A DNA stretch of 64,000 bases from an uncultured Bacteriovoracaceae bacterium (GCA_937931205.1 CALHBF010000008.1:1-64000), one strand, 5' to 3'. Positions 45,460 through 55,613 are shown, counted from the stretch's first letter. The notes: generated by a model not told the origin, from the letters alone. Numbers and translations are program-made.

Positions 45460-47164
45460 GATTCTCATTCAAAAGAATCGGCCCGCCAATATGCTTAAAC
45501 TCTTCAGCATCCAATGAATCTATTTCATAACCATTAAGCTGCTCTACGAGAATCTGATAGAGATAGTTCTCAATGCGCGAAACTGTCGAAAGACCAAACT
45601 GAGAGCAAAAGCTCTCAATGGCCGGATGAAGTTCACTGTCTTCAAAAGATTTTAAAAGATATTCTTCACCATGTTTTTTGAAGAACTTCTGATAGAACTT
45701 TTTAAGTTCAGAAACTTTCACTCCCATCTTAGCATTCTCACTCCCAAGATTTCCGAGAGAGAAATTGATGAAACTTGAAATAATGAGGGCTTCAAAATCA
45801 ATGCTATCAACTTCATAGTTCAAGTAAAATTGATCTTGCAGAAGATTATCTTCTTTTAGCTTAAGGATACCTTTGAAGAAAGTAAGCATAAAAGGAACCA
45901 GATTTGAGAATGTCTCAATCTGCTGCTCCCACTTACGAAGAACTTCGTAAGAATTAATCTCGATCGCAGGAGTTGAACCATCAATTTTAAACTTGGCCAC
46001 TTCTTCTTCACTGGCATCAATGAATTGTCCCCAATACTGGCCGACAAAATAATCATACTCAGAACTTTCAAAGTAGTTCTTGCTGATAGCTTTTTTAATT
46101 TTCTTTTTATTGATTTCAATAAGACTGTTTCCAATACGGTAGAGATCAATAAAATCAAATCTTTTGAAAATATTTTCTTCGCTGCCTTCAAGATAGCTGA
46201 AACCCAGCTCGATGGCCGCTTTCGTCTTCGCTCCGACTTTACTCATCATCAAAGAACCGCTCTTAAGAGCATCGGCCAAAGTCATTTTAGCATTCACTAA
46301 ACGCACAAATGAGAACTGTAGAAATTGTTCACGAATAGGATTATTCACTTTAAGCAGAGCATCTCGGATAGAATCAAGTCCTGACTGATAGCTCACAAGA
46401 CTTGAGGCATGAAGCGCCTGATTACTGCTTAGTGAATCTAGTTTTGGAGTTGAAGCCATTTTGTTTTTTACAAAATGATCAAGAACAATGACATCGTTGA
46501 AGCTTACTTCATATTCAAGAGCATCATAATAATCAACAAAACCGAAATCTCTTAGGCGGTCAATTTTCTCCTGATAGCTCTCTTCTTCCATTATCATGTA
46601 AGAATCAACCACCATCTTGAAAAGATAACTATAAGCATTTTCAACACCAACATCGGCATAGAGCTTACGAATAAGTTCTTTTAACTCCGTTGCGTATTGA
46701 AAATCGTCCTTATACTCGACCAGTAGTAATGTATCATCAGTTAAAAAATAATTATCATGATCCGGATACTGAGGATCTTCAGAATCGAAAGTATAAATAT
46801 TAAACTGACTCTTCAGTGAAAGAAGAAAGTCTTCGCTTTTTAAAAACTCTAATGTGACTTCCTCATCAGGACACTTGGCATAGATTTCAATCCAACGAAG
46901 TGCTGCATCAGGATCAATGGTATCTCTATTCCAAAGTTCGATATCTCTAAAGGCCTGACGTTGCTCTGGTGATAGTTTTGGTAAAACAAGAGCAAGTTGA
47001 TCAGTTCCTACATTTTGCAAAGAAACATAGAGCGGTTGAACAGGAAGGACGGAAAGGTCTTTTCCCGCTTCCACTAATTTTTCAATATCATCAAACTTCT
47101 GATAAGCACTCGCCTCATATAATAACTGGCTTAGTAGATCTTTTCTGATCTCTGATGAACTCAT
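45452..47164 (-). CDS. Hypothetical acidic cytoplasmic protein (570 aa)
   Basis: Long ORF, no signal peptide, SD-like GAGGAG upstream. Confidence 0.8.
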   Translation of the reverse strand: MSSSEIRKDLLSQLLYEASAYQKFDDIEKLVEAGKDLSVLPVQPLYVSLQNVGTDQLALVLPKLSPEQRQAFRDIELWNRDTIDPDAALRWIEIYAKCPDEEVTLEFLKSEDFLLSLKSQFNIYTFDSEDPQYPDHDNYFLTDDTLLLVEYKDDFQYATELKELIRKLYADVGVENAYSYLFKMVVDSYMIMEEESYQEKIDRLRDFGFVDYYDALEYEVSFNDVIVLDHFVKNKMASTPKLDSLSSNQALHASSLVSYQSGLDSIRDALLKVNNPIREQFLQFSFVRLVNAKMTLADALKSGSLMMSKVGAKTKAAIELGFSYLEGSEENIFKRFDFIDLYRIGNSLIEINKKKIKKAISKNYFESSEYDYFVGQYWGQFIDASEEEVAKFKIDGSTPAIEINSYEVLRKWEQQIETFSNLVPFMLTFFKGILKLKEDNLLQDQFYLNYEVDSIDFEALIISSFINFSLGNLGSENAKMGVKVSELKKFYQKFFKKHGEEYLLKSFEDSELHPAIESFCSQFGLSTVSRIENYLYQILVEQLNGYEIDSLDAEEFKHIGGPILLNENLN

Positions 47165-47280
47165 GGTTTTCTCCTCGAAGTGAATAGGTTTTTTTACACG
47201 AATGGCGACCTATTGGCCAGAACTTGCAAGGGGTGCAAAAGAGCTGGTCTTTTCCTCGAAATCTGGCCTAGAATGCCTCC

Positions 47281-47916
47281 ATGAACAAACTGACTGCTAT
47301 TCCCCGCCTGAGCGAAATTTTAAAGATTTATCCTCAAACTCGTGCCCTTTTTTTTGATATGGATGGGACTCTTTGTGACAGCGAGCACCTGCACGCCAAA
47401 GCTTTCGCTAAAATGTCGCAAGACCATCAGATTAACATTCCCTATCCTCCTGAAATTGTTCACCAGAAATTAGTCGGCAAGGCCGATCATTTTGTTTTTG
47501 AAGAAGTGAAAAGCTGGCCAGGGTTTCCTACTCACTTTACGCTGGAAAGCTTTCGAAATGAGAAAAATAAAAATCTTTTAGACCTCTTGGATTTACCGCA
47601 AAAGCTTCTCAGTCAGGAAATGAATATTCTTCTTAACGAGATTAAAGAGAGCAAGCTCACATTAGGATTAGTGACCTCAAGTGAGAAAATCATCACAGAG
47701 AAAATTATTAAAAATTCAGACGTGACTCATCTCTTTGATTTTTTCATCACTAGAGATGATTGCCCGAAACATAAGCCTGATCCTTATCCCTATTTAAAGG
47801 CCATTGAATACTCAAAGATTGCAGCAAGTGAATGTGTGATTTTTGAAGATTCTCAAGTAGGTCTGGATGCGGCGATCGGCTCTGGTGCCAATTACTTTTG
47901 GGCCCAGTGGTATTAG
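47281..47916 (+). CDS. HAD-superfamily phosphatase, beta-phosphoglucomutase-like
   Basis: FFDMDGTLCDSEHLH, LVTSSEK, KPDPYPYLKA, VIFEDSQVGLDAA. Confidence 0.93.
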   Translation: MNKLTAIPRLSEILKIYPQTRALFFDMDGTLCDSEHLHAKAFAKMSQDHQINIPYPPEIVHQKLVGKADHFVFEEVKSWPGFPTHFTLESFRNEKNKNLLDLLDLPQKLLSQEMNILLNEIKESKLTLGLVTSSEKIITEKIIKNSDVTHLFDFFITRDDCPKHKPDPYPYLKAIEYSKIAASECVIFEDSQVGLDAAIGSGANYFWAQWY

Positions 47917-47925
47917 GGCCCGAAA

Positions 47926-49488
47926 CTAATCTTCTTTAACAATATAGATCTGCCAGTTTCTATTAGTTGAAGCATCATTTAAAAGTTCAATCTTTTCAAC
48001 TTTTGGTTTGTAGTAAGTATCAATTTCATTTGATACATAAAAGCTTGTACCAAGAACTGAAACAAGATTCCACAACCCCTGATGTTCTTGATAATCAATC
48101 ATAAATTTTAAAAACAGAAGAGGCACTGGCCCCTGTTTTGAACCTAGCTTATCGTAACTTGCCATTTCTTTAAGAGCTTCTTGAGTCATAAATGACTTGA
48201 GTCGCTCCGAGAGAGCATTCGTCATAGAAAGAGTGAAAACATAATCGTATTTAAGTTTCAGCATATCTACTGCAAGACGATCCAGATTCTGTTCACTTCT
48301 GGCCTGAGCAGCTTGTAAGAAAGCACTCTTAGGATTGGCCGGCATCTCCGGCTTCTTCACATGAGCAACCTTAGGAGCTTCCACCACTGCTTGAGTTTTC
48401 GCTTCAACTTTTTTTGTCTCAACTTTAGCTGCCACTTTAGGGGCAGGCTCTTCAGCAACTAACTCCGGTGCCTTCTCTACAACAAGAGTCTGATCCTTAA
48501 CCCAAATATCAGCAAGACCCTTCTCTTCATACTCCTTGGCCGCTCCATAGAAGAAAACTCGTCCTTGGAGGAAGCGCTCTTTATGTGTTTTTTTCAAATA
48601 ATCATAAATCACTGGGAAAAGAAGTTTTATCACCGGATACTGTGGCTCTCGATGGGCCATCACTTCAGAAAAACGTCTAAGGCATCCATTGGCCTCACCC
48701 TTTTTGTTGAAAGTATTGATGATGTTAGAGGTGCTCAATAAGTGATAGGCTTCCAGATTAGTCGCTAGCCCCCAAACTTCGTCTTCCTCAGAACACACTT
48801 TCTTCATTAGTTCTTTATGTTCATCACAGCTTGCCTGAAAATAGCGGGGAAGCTCAGACTGAACACAATTTCTGCCGCAGGACTGGGCAACCTTGTATTG
48901 AGAATAATGATTGAACTTACGTCCTAAATACTCTTTCCACCAAGAATCAGCATTCACTTCTCTTGAAATTTTATCAGCGTACTTAGGATTATATTGTCCT
49001 AATCTTTTCACGAACTTTTTCATTTCTTCATTCTTAGGACGACAGCTTTTTAGAAATTCACCCACATCAAATTTGCAGCTATTAAATCGAAGATGACGAG
49101 ACATTTCCTGAAAATGCCACATCCCTTCTAACAGATAACTGAACGTGATTAAGCGATAAGAGTAACGAATGTCCTCAAAGTGTGACGCCAGATCCGTATT
49201 GGAACAAGTCGCAGCGGAATAGAGTTCTGAATTAATATAAAAATTTAACTCATTTCCGTTTTCAAAAATATATTGATTAAGAAAGTTTCCAAAGAAGATC
49301 TCGTCTACAAAAGTCAGCTGACCGCGATAGACGTTCTGAAAAATAAGCGGCTGATAGCGCTCAGAATAGGAATCTAACCGTTTCTCCCCCAAGTAACTCT
49401 TATTCAAAAAAGCTTCACCAAAGGCCTGTGAAGAAAACAGGAAAACAAAGAATATAAAAAAATAGGAAGGCTTCTTTAAAAACATCAA
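47926..49488 (-). CDS. Hypothetical secreted protein (520 aa) with Ala/Lys/Pro-rich linker
   Basis: Signal peptide YFFIFFVFLFSSQAFGEA; linker EEPAPKVAAKVETKKVEAKTQAVVEAPKVAHVKKPEMPANPK. Confidence 0.75.
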   Translation of the reverse strand: MMFLKKPSYFFIFFVFLFSSQAFGEAFLNKSYLGEKRLDSYSERYQPLIFQNVYRGQLTFVDEIFFGNFLNQYIFENGNELNFYINSELYSAATCSNTDLASHFEDIRYSYRLITFSYLLEGMWHFQEMSRHLRFNSCKFDVGEFLKSCRPKNEEMKKFVKRLGQYNPKYADKISREVNADSWWKEYLGRKFNHYSQYKVAQSCGRNCVQSELPRYFQASCDEHKELMKKVCSEEDEVWGLATNLEAYHLLSTSNIINTFNKKGEANGCLRRFSEVMAHREPQYPVIKLLFPVIYDYLKKTHKERFLQGRVFFYGAAKEYEEKGLADIWVKDQTLVVEKAPELVAEEPAPKVAAKVETKKVEAKTQAVVEAPKVAHVKKPEMPANPKSAFLQAAQARSEQNLDRLAVDMLKLKYDYVFTLSMTNALSERLKSFMTQEALKEMASYDKLGSKQGPVPLLFLKFMIDYQEHQGLWNLVSVLGTSFYVSNEIDTYYKPKVEKIELLNDASTNRNWQIYIVKED

Positions 49489-49627
49489 TCCTCAAGTTCG
49501 TTCTAGTTAAACACCTTCTATTGTAGCTCAACCCCTTGAATTTCCTAATATTACCCCTATAGGAAAATATTCCCTCATTTACCGACAAAGGTTGTGTTTT
49601 ACACCACTTTAGATATAAGCTTGGTAT

Positions 49628-49635
49628 GCCGATAA
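49628..49635 (+). promoter_or_regulatory. Candidate sigma-28 (FliA-like) -10 element GCCGATAA
   Basis: Exact GCCGATAA in a long intergenic region ~100 nt upstream of the 56-aa ORF; weak -35. Confidence 0.35.
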
Positions 49636-49733
49636 AGAATAAAAAAGGACTCTATTGAGCAATTTAATCAGATAACCCCCTTTGCTGCTTTTCAGACGCT
49701 CTCGGGGAAACTATTAAAACCTGAGGAGATGTT

Positions 49734-49904
49734 ATGAAAAAGAATCCAACTATTCTAAATACTGAAATTGAAACCAACCCGCTACCGATCAAACCAAGAA
49801 GCTTACGTCCTACTCCATCGCTAAACGCGACTAAAAGTCTTAAGCCTAAGGCAGTTGTTACTGTGAAGCCGATCAGATCTGTAAAAAGTCCGGTGGTAGG
49901 TTAA
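49734..49904 (+). CDS. 56-aa highly basic Pro/Lys-rich small protein
   Basis: MKKNPTILNTEIETNPLPIKPRSLRPTPSLNATKSLKPKAVVTVKPIRSVKSPVVG; GAGGAG SD; absent from ORF track. Confidence 0.6.
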   Translation: MKKNPTILNTEIETNPLPIKPRSLRPTPSLNATKSLKPKAVVTVKPIRSVKSPVVG

Positions 49905-50311
49905 AAGTTTTTTTCGAACTGGGCCTTGATTTTCTCGAAGTTCTCATTCAAGAGATTCAACTGTTTTTTGTAAATGACTTCAAGGTACTTCTTCTTTAAA
50001 TCATGAACAGCATTAAGGGCACTCAAATAGTGCCCTTTCATTTTTCGAAGACAAATTTGACGATTTTCTTTTGCAACCACTGCACCACTCTCAGTGCTCA
50101 TCTCACCGATACAAATGCTTTTTTCCTTCTCAAACAAGGATTCTAATTCTTTGACCTGCTGGTTGAACTCATCTTCAAAACTTTCAAGATTGGCCGATTT
50201 TATCTCTTTGAGCTTCTTCGTTACTTCAGGAATTTTGCTTGTGAATTCAAACTCTGAATCAGCAAAGCTATTAAGTGAAAAGCACAACAAAACTAAAAAT
50301 ATTTTAACCAC
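49901..50311 (-). CDS. Hypothetical secreted protein (136 aa), coiled-coil-like
   Basis: Signal peptide MVKIFLVLLCFSLNSFADS, Lys/Glu-rich helix. Confidence 0.7.
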   Translation of the reverse strand: MVKIFLVLLCFSLNSFADSEFEFTSKIPEVTKKLKEIKSANLESFEDEFNQQVKELESLFEKEKSICIGEMSTESGAVVAKENRQICLRKMKGHYLSALNAVHDLKKKYLEVIYKKQLNLLNENFEKIKAQFEKNF

Positions 50312-50925
50312 ATTTCCTTCTTTTCAAAATGCTTATCAAAAAAGCTTTGAGTTTCTGCTACAAAACGTGAGAGGGGAAAACCTACCACATTGGCATAATC
50401 CCCTTCAACTTTACTGATAAAAGTGAGGCTCGGACCTTGTATACCGTAAGCTCCGGCCTTATCTAGAGAATCTCCCGTGGCCAGATAACGCCTCATCAAT
50501 TCATCATTGATATTATTAAATGTAACTCTCGTTTCTTCAACAAAGCTTGTCTGAAAAACTCTGCCCTCAATACTTAAGCACATAAACACCCCAGTAAAAA
50601 CGGAGTGCGTTTTACCTGCGAGCTGACTCAAGAATACTCCCGCTTCATCACGATTTTTAGGCTTTCCATAAATCAGTCCATCAAGACTGACGACAGTATC
50701 GCTTGAAACAAGAAAGATATTTTCTGAATCTTTGAGACTATTAAAAACGGCCATCCCCTTCTGGGAAGCAATATCTACAGCAAATTTATCAGGAGCAAGC
50801 TCCTGGGAGACTTCATCAATATTGCTGGTGATAATTTCAAAAGGTATTTGTAAATGACCAACCAATTCCTTTCTGCGAGGAGAGGCACTGGCCAGAATAA
50901 ACTTAATCTTTTCGTTCTTTAACAT
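50293..50925 (-). CDS. maf: Maf-family nucleoside triphosphate pyrophosphatase
   Basis: FILASASPRRKELV, VSSDTVVSLDG, DKAGAYGIQG. Confidence 0.95.
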   Translation of the reverse strand: MLKNEKIKFILASASPRRKELVGHLQIPFEIITSNIDEVSQELAPDKFAVDIASQKGMAVFNSLKDSENIFLVSSDTVVSLDGLIYGKPKNRDEAGVFLSQLAGKTHSVFTGVFMCLSIEGRVFQTSFVEETRVTFNNINDELMRRYLATGDSLDKAGAYGIQGPSLTFISKVEGDYANVVGFPLSRFVAETQSFFDKHFEKKEMWLKYF

Positions 50926-52414
50926 TTTTTAAAATCCAAACATAGTATTGTAGATTATTTGTCTCACGAATCTGCATCTGATCAAAGCTAAATTTATTTT
51001 TGAGACTCCATAAATAATACTCTAATGATTTCTTAAAATAGATATCAGAAAGACCTTTATTGATCTTCTCCCCTCTGTTTTCCATCTTGCTGATCAGATT
51101 GGACAGAGATTGCAGATGAGTCGTATCAAGTCGTCTCGTGTATTCTTCTAAAAATTGTTTTCGCTCCGACAGATTATCAGACCATAAAAAATATCCTGAA
51201 AACTGCGCCAACTTTTGGGCCGACGAAAGGTTCTCAAGAATGGGAATGGTATTCTTTTGAAACCATATTTCCTGAGCAAGCTGTAAGCTGGGAATTCTTT
51301 TTGTCAAAAGGCTAATCAGCTCCAACTCTCTTGGAGCGGCCTCTAGCATTTCAAAACCTCGTCCTAGTGAATTGATCTCAAGCCACTTTTCATCCCAGAT
51401 TTCATAAGGTTCTGTTCTTTGATATCCTCGAAGAGACAGATCAATTTTCTTATCTCCTGATTTTTTTAAGTATCCTTCTCCACCCATTAGATACATCATC
51501 TCAATCTTGCTCTCACCTGCCCATACACTCATATTGGGAGCAGCAATTAAGACCTGAGATTGAAATTCTGCTACTGGAATATTATTCGATGCTTTGAGTT
51601 CATTTAATTTTTTAAAGAGATGCCTCTTCCCATGATCTCGATAAAGGAGATATTCATTCAAGCGCCCTTGAGAAGTTTGTTCTTGAAAAATTTGTCTCTC
51701 AAAATATTCTTCGTTGGCCTCTTCAACCATTAAAGGCAGCACTTGAGCATCGGTCTGTGGCCCTAAATCCACCACCGCTTCTTCTCTTTGACGTGGATGA
51801 TAAGAAATATGTCCTTCCAGTAGTTTTAGATAAACAAAAACTTCCTTGGGAGCAAAATTGATCTCACCAAAAGTAACAGTACTTTCAGGAGAAACACGCA
51901 GTAGACTCCCATTGTGAAGATAAACCCACGCCAGAGAATCACTTCCCACTTTTAGCTCATCACCCTCAAGAAGCTGGGAGAGATAAGCTCCCTTAACCGT
52001 GGTTAATCCTCGAACGACCTCACATTCGCCAGAGCAGGCCAGAATATTTCCTACTAGCTCCATTTGGCGAAAGTGCCTTAAGCGCTTTAACCAATCAGGA
52101 GTTTTTTCCTTAAAATCAACCTGAGAAACCCATTTATGAATATCAGTTGCTGCATCATGATCCTCACTCCAATCAATCATTGACCGTGACTGACCTTTGA
52201 TCATTCCCAAATCTTTAGCTTCCTTGGATCGATCAACCTGCCAACCTTCTTTTTTAGGACCAAAGTCCTTAGCAGACCAGGCCTCCAGAAGCTCGCTATC
52301 CACCGCCAGGGCCCCTCCAGAGACGGTAAAAAAAAGACTCAACGCAAAAGTTGATAAAAATGCTTTAACCGGACGAATATTTCTCATACTTTTACTTCGG
52401 AATTTGCGCCTCAA
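50903..52414 (-). CDS. FecR-like domain secreted protein (503 aa)
   Basis: Signal peptide; GAYLSQLLEGDELKVGSDSLAWVYLHNGSLLRVSPESTVTF resembles FecR fold. Confidence 0.65.
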   Translation of the reverse strand: MRRKFRSKSMRNIRPVKAFLSTFALSLFFTVSGGALAVDSELLEAWSAKDFGPKKEGWQVDRSKEAKDLGMIKGQSRSMIDWSEDHDAATDIHKWVSQVDFKEKTPDWLKRLRHFRQMELVGNILACSGECEVVRGLTTVKGAYLSQLLEGDELKVGSDSLAWVYLHNGSLLRVSPESTVTFGEINFAPKEVFVYLKLLEGHISYHPRQREEAVVDLGPQTDAQVLPLMVEEANEEYFERQIFQEQTSQGRLNEYLLYRDHGKRHLFKKLNELKASNNIPVAEFQSQVLIAAPNMSVWAGESKIEMMYLMGGEGYLKKSGDKKIDLSLRGYQRTEPYEIWDEKWLEINSLGRGFEMLEAAPRELELISLLTKRIPSLQLAQEIWFQKNTIPILENLSSAQKLAQFSGYFLWSDNLSERKQFLEEYTRRLDTTHLQSLSNLISKMENRGEKINKGLSDIYFKKSLEYYLWSLKNKFSFDQMQIRETNNLQYYVWILKNVKERKD

Positions 52415-52482
52415 AATTTACCTTGTAGTCCTTTTCTGCTATAGTGATGGTTCATTTTTACCTATTTTGGAGCGCTCACGAG

Positions 52483-55400
52483 ATGGAAACCCGCGAATCA
52501 CAAGAAAACTTCTCATTTCCTCAGGAAGAAGAAAAAGTCCTTAAGTTTTGGAATGACAACGACATTTTTAAAAAGTCGCTGGAAAAGACTAAGAACTCTA
52601 AGAACTATATCTTCTACGACGGGCCTCCTTTTGCGACAGGTCTTCCGCACCACGGACACATTGTAGCCTCAACACTTAAAGATATTATTCCTCGCTACTT
52701 CACGATGAAGGGCTTTTACGTTTCTCGTCGTTTTGGTTGGGACTGTCACGGTCTTCCGATTGAACAAGAGATTGATAAAAAATTTCAAATGTCAGCATCT
52801 GACTTCGTGGCCCAGCATGGTGTAAAAAAATACAATGACGAATGTCGTGGGATTGTTGACCGTTACGTAAACGAATGGGAAAGAACAATCTCTCGTCTTG
52901 GCCGTTGGGTTGATTTTAAAAACGATTACAAAACTATGGATGTTACATTCATGGAATCTGTATGGTGGGTTTTTAAATCAATCTGGGATCAAGGTCTAAT
53001 CTATCAAGGAAACAAAATTGTTCCTTACTCTCCTGCTCTGCAAACAGCGCTTTCAAACTTTGAAGCAGGTCAGAACTACCAGGATATTCAAGATCCGGCA
53101 GTGACTGTTCTCTTTAAATCTCGTGAAGAAGAGAATACTTATTTCGCTGCTTGGACAACAACTCCTTGGACACTTCCATCAAACCTCACTCTTTGTACGA
53201 ATGCTGAGATTGAGTATGTGAAAGTAAAAGATCTTGAGAAGAATATCTTCATCTACATGGCAAAAAGCCGTCTGGAAGCTTACAAGAAAAACTTCAAGTA
53301 CGAAGAAGTTGAAACTGTTAAAGGAAGTGATCTCAAAGGTAAAAAATATGAGCCACTCTTCCCTTACTTCTCAAATCTCAAAGATCAGGGCTACTTCGTT
53401 ATCCTCAATGATGACTACGTAACAACTGGAGACGGTACAGGTATCGTTCACCAAGCTCCAGGTTTTGGTGAAGACGATAACCGTGTGATGAAAGCAGCAG
53501 GACTTCTAGAAGTTGTTGTTCCCATGGACAATGCTGGTCGATTTACAAGTGAAGTAACTGACTTCGCTGGTAAGGGCTTTAAAGAAGCTGATAAAGATAT
53601 CATCAAAAATTTAAAAGACCGCGGACAGCTTTTCCATCAATCAACATTAGTTCACAGCTATCCGATGTGTTACAGAACAGATACTCCGCTTATGTATCGC
53701 GCGATGCCTCAGTGGTATCTTGCTGTTGAAAAAATCAAAGAAAAAATGATTGCGGCCAATGCTGAAATTAACTGGGTTCCAGGAACAATCAAAGATGGCC
53801 GTTTTGGTAAGTGGCTAGAAAACGCTCGCGATTGGGCGATTTCTCGTACTCGTGTATGGGGAACTCCTCTTCCTATCTGGATCAACGACGTTACGGGCAA
53901 AGCAATTTGTGTTGGTTCCATCAATGAACTAAAAGAAATGTCTGGCGTACAAGTATCCGACCTTCACCGTGAATATGTTGATGACATCACTTTCACAATG
54001 AAAGGCGAAGAAGGAACATACAGAAGAATTCCAGAAGTTCTAGACTGCTGGTTTGAATCGGGTGCAATGCCTTATGCTCAACTTCACTACCCATTTGAGA
54101 ACAAAGAAGTTTTCAAAGACGGCTTCCCAGCAGAGTTTATTGCTGAAGGTCTGGATCAGACTCGTGGCTGGTTCTACACTCTGACAGTTCTCTCGGCCGC
54201 TCTTTTCAATAAGCCTGCTTTCAAGAACGTTATTGTTAACGGTCTAGTTCTCGCAGCAGATGGTAAGAAGATGAGTAAACGTCTTCGTAACTATACTCCG
54301 CCTGATGAGCTTATCAATGCTACAGGTGCTGATGCTCTTAGACTTTTCCTTATTAACTCAGGCCTGGTTCGTGCAGAAGAGCTTCGTTTTACTGACGAAG
54401 GTGTGAAGGACATGGTTCGTCGTGCCCTACTTCCATGGTACAACTCATTTAAGTTCTTCCAGACTTACGCCAAAGTTGATGGCTTCTCTGCCAAAGACCT
54501 TAATATTAAATCTGATAACATTCTTGATCAGTGGCTAATTTCTAAGCTTCAGACTCTTATCACGAATGTGAACCGCGAAATGCAAGGCTACCGTCTTTAT
54601 AACGTTGTACCTGAGCTCTTTAACTTCATTGAAGATCTTACTAACTGGTATATTCGTTTAAATCGTCGCCGTTTCTGGGAAGATGGCAATTCTGCTGATA
54701 AGAAAGCAGCTTATGCAACTCTCTACACCACCCTTGAAAACCTTTCTCGTCTAATGGCGCCATTTGCTCCATTCCTAAGCGAGCACATCTATCAAGAGCT
54801 AAAAACTTTTGGTGGATCATGTGAAGAGTCGGTTCACCTATGTGCATATCCTGAAGAGAACGAAAAACTAATTAACGAAACTCTGGAAGTGGCCGTAGGA
54901 CGTATGCAGCAGGTAATCAACCTTGGACGTCAAAAGCGCGTTGCTGAAAAGGTTAAGGTTAAAACTCCGCTTAAAACTCTTAAGGTGCTTCACCAAGAAT
55001 CATCTCTCTTAAAAGAGATCGCTAAGCTTGAAGAGTACATCAAAATCGAATTGAATGCGAAGAACGTTGAGTACATGACCAACGAAGAAGATTTCGTTGT
55101 TCTTTCTGCTAAAGCAAATCTGCCAGTCCTTGGTAAGAAGCTTGGTAAAGATATGGGGAAATTTAAGGGAATGATTGAATCCCTTTCTTCAAATGAAGTG
55201 GCCAAGATTGAGGCCGGTGAGAAGATCACTCTTTCTGGAGTGGAATTTGATTCGGAAGAAATCCTGGTATTCAGAAATGCTAAACCTGGTACTCAAGCAG
55301 TAACAAATAGATTCATCACGATTGATCTGGACTGCTCGCTTGATCAGGATCTGATTGATGAAGGTCTTGCCCGTGAAATGGTAAATCGTATTCAAAAATC

Positions 55401-55608
55401 TCGTAAGGATTCTGGATTTGAAGTATCAGATCGTATTCATGTGGAAGTAGCGACTTCTCCTGAATATCAGGTGATTTTTGAGAAATACAAAGATTACATC
55501 CAGTCGGAAACTCTCACTGTGAAGTTTGCCTTCAACTCAAATCTCGCCAATGCCATGACTCACGAAATTGAAGAAGTTCCATTCTCTGTAAAGCTCACAA
55601 AAGCATAA
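52483..55608 (+). CDS. ileS: Isoleucyl-tRNA synthetase, eukaryotic-like (IleS2-type) clade
   Basis: DGPPFATGLPHHGHIVAST, RRFGWDCHGLPIEQEI, KMSKRLRNY; start chosen at METRES. Confidence 0.95.
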   Translation: METRESQENFSFPQEEEKVLKFWNDNDIFKKSLEKTKNSKNYIFYDGPPFATGLPHHGHIVASTLKDIIPRYFTMKGFYVSRRFGWDCHGLPIEQEIDKKFQMSASDFVAQHGVKKYNDECRGIVDRYVNEWERTISRLGRWVDFKNDYKTMDVTFMESVWWVFKSIWDQGLIYQGNKIVPYSPALQTALSNFEAGQNYQDIQDPAVTVLFKSREEENTYFAAWTTTPWTLPSNLTLCTNAEIEYVKVKDLEKNIFIYMAKSRLEAYKKNFKYEEVETVKGSDLKGKKYEPLFPYFSNLKDQGYFVILNDDYVTTGDGTGIVHQAPGFGEDDNRVMKAAGLLEVVVPMDNAGRFTSEVTDFAGKGFKEADKDIIKNLKDRGQLFHQSTLVHSYPMCYRTDTPLMYRAMPQWYLAVEKIKEKMIAANAEINWVPGTIKDGRFGKWLENARDWAISRTRVWGTPLPIWINDVTGKAICVGSINELKEMSGVQVSDLHREYVDDITFTMKGEEGTYRRIPEVLDCWFESGAMPYAQLHYPFENKEVFKDGFPAEFIAEGLDQTRGWFYTLTVLSAALFNKPAFKNVIVNGLVLAADGKKMSKRLRNYTPPDELINATGADALRLFLINSGLVRAEELRFTDEGVKDMVRRALLPWYNSFKFFQTYAKVDGFSAKDLNIKSDNILDQWLISKLQTLITNVNREMQGYRLYNVVPELFNFIEDLTNWYIRLNRRRFWEDGNSADKKAAYATLYTTLENLSRLMAPFAPFLSEHIYQELKTFGGSCEESVHLCAYPEENEKLINETLEVAVGRMQQVINLGRQKRVAEKVKVKTPLKTLKVLHQESSLLKEIAKLEEYIKIELNAKNVEYMTNEEDFVVLSAKANLPVLGKKLGKDMGKFKGMIESLSSNEVAKIEAGEKITLSGVEFDSEEILVFRNAKPGTQAVTNRFITIDLDCSLDQDLIDEGLAREMVNRIQKSRKDSGFEVSDRIHVEVATSPEYQVIFEKYKDYIQSETLTVKFAFNSNLANAMTHEIEEVPFSVKLTKA

Positions 55609-55613
55609 TAAAA

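Noticed and set aside
45856-46191. 111-aa minus-strand ORF within the 570-aa gene
   Set aside because: Out-of-frame ORF in the same strand as a longer ORF, no independent support
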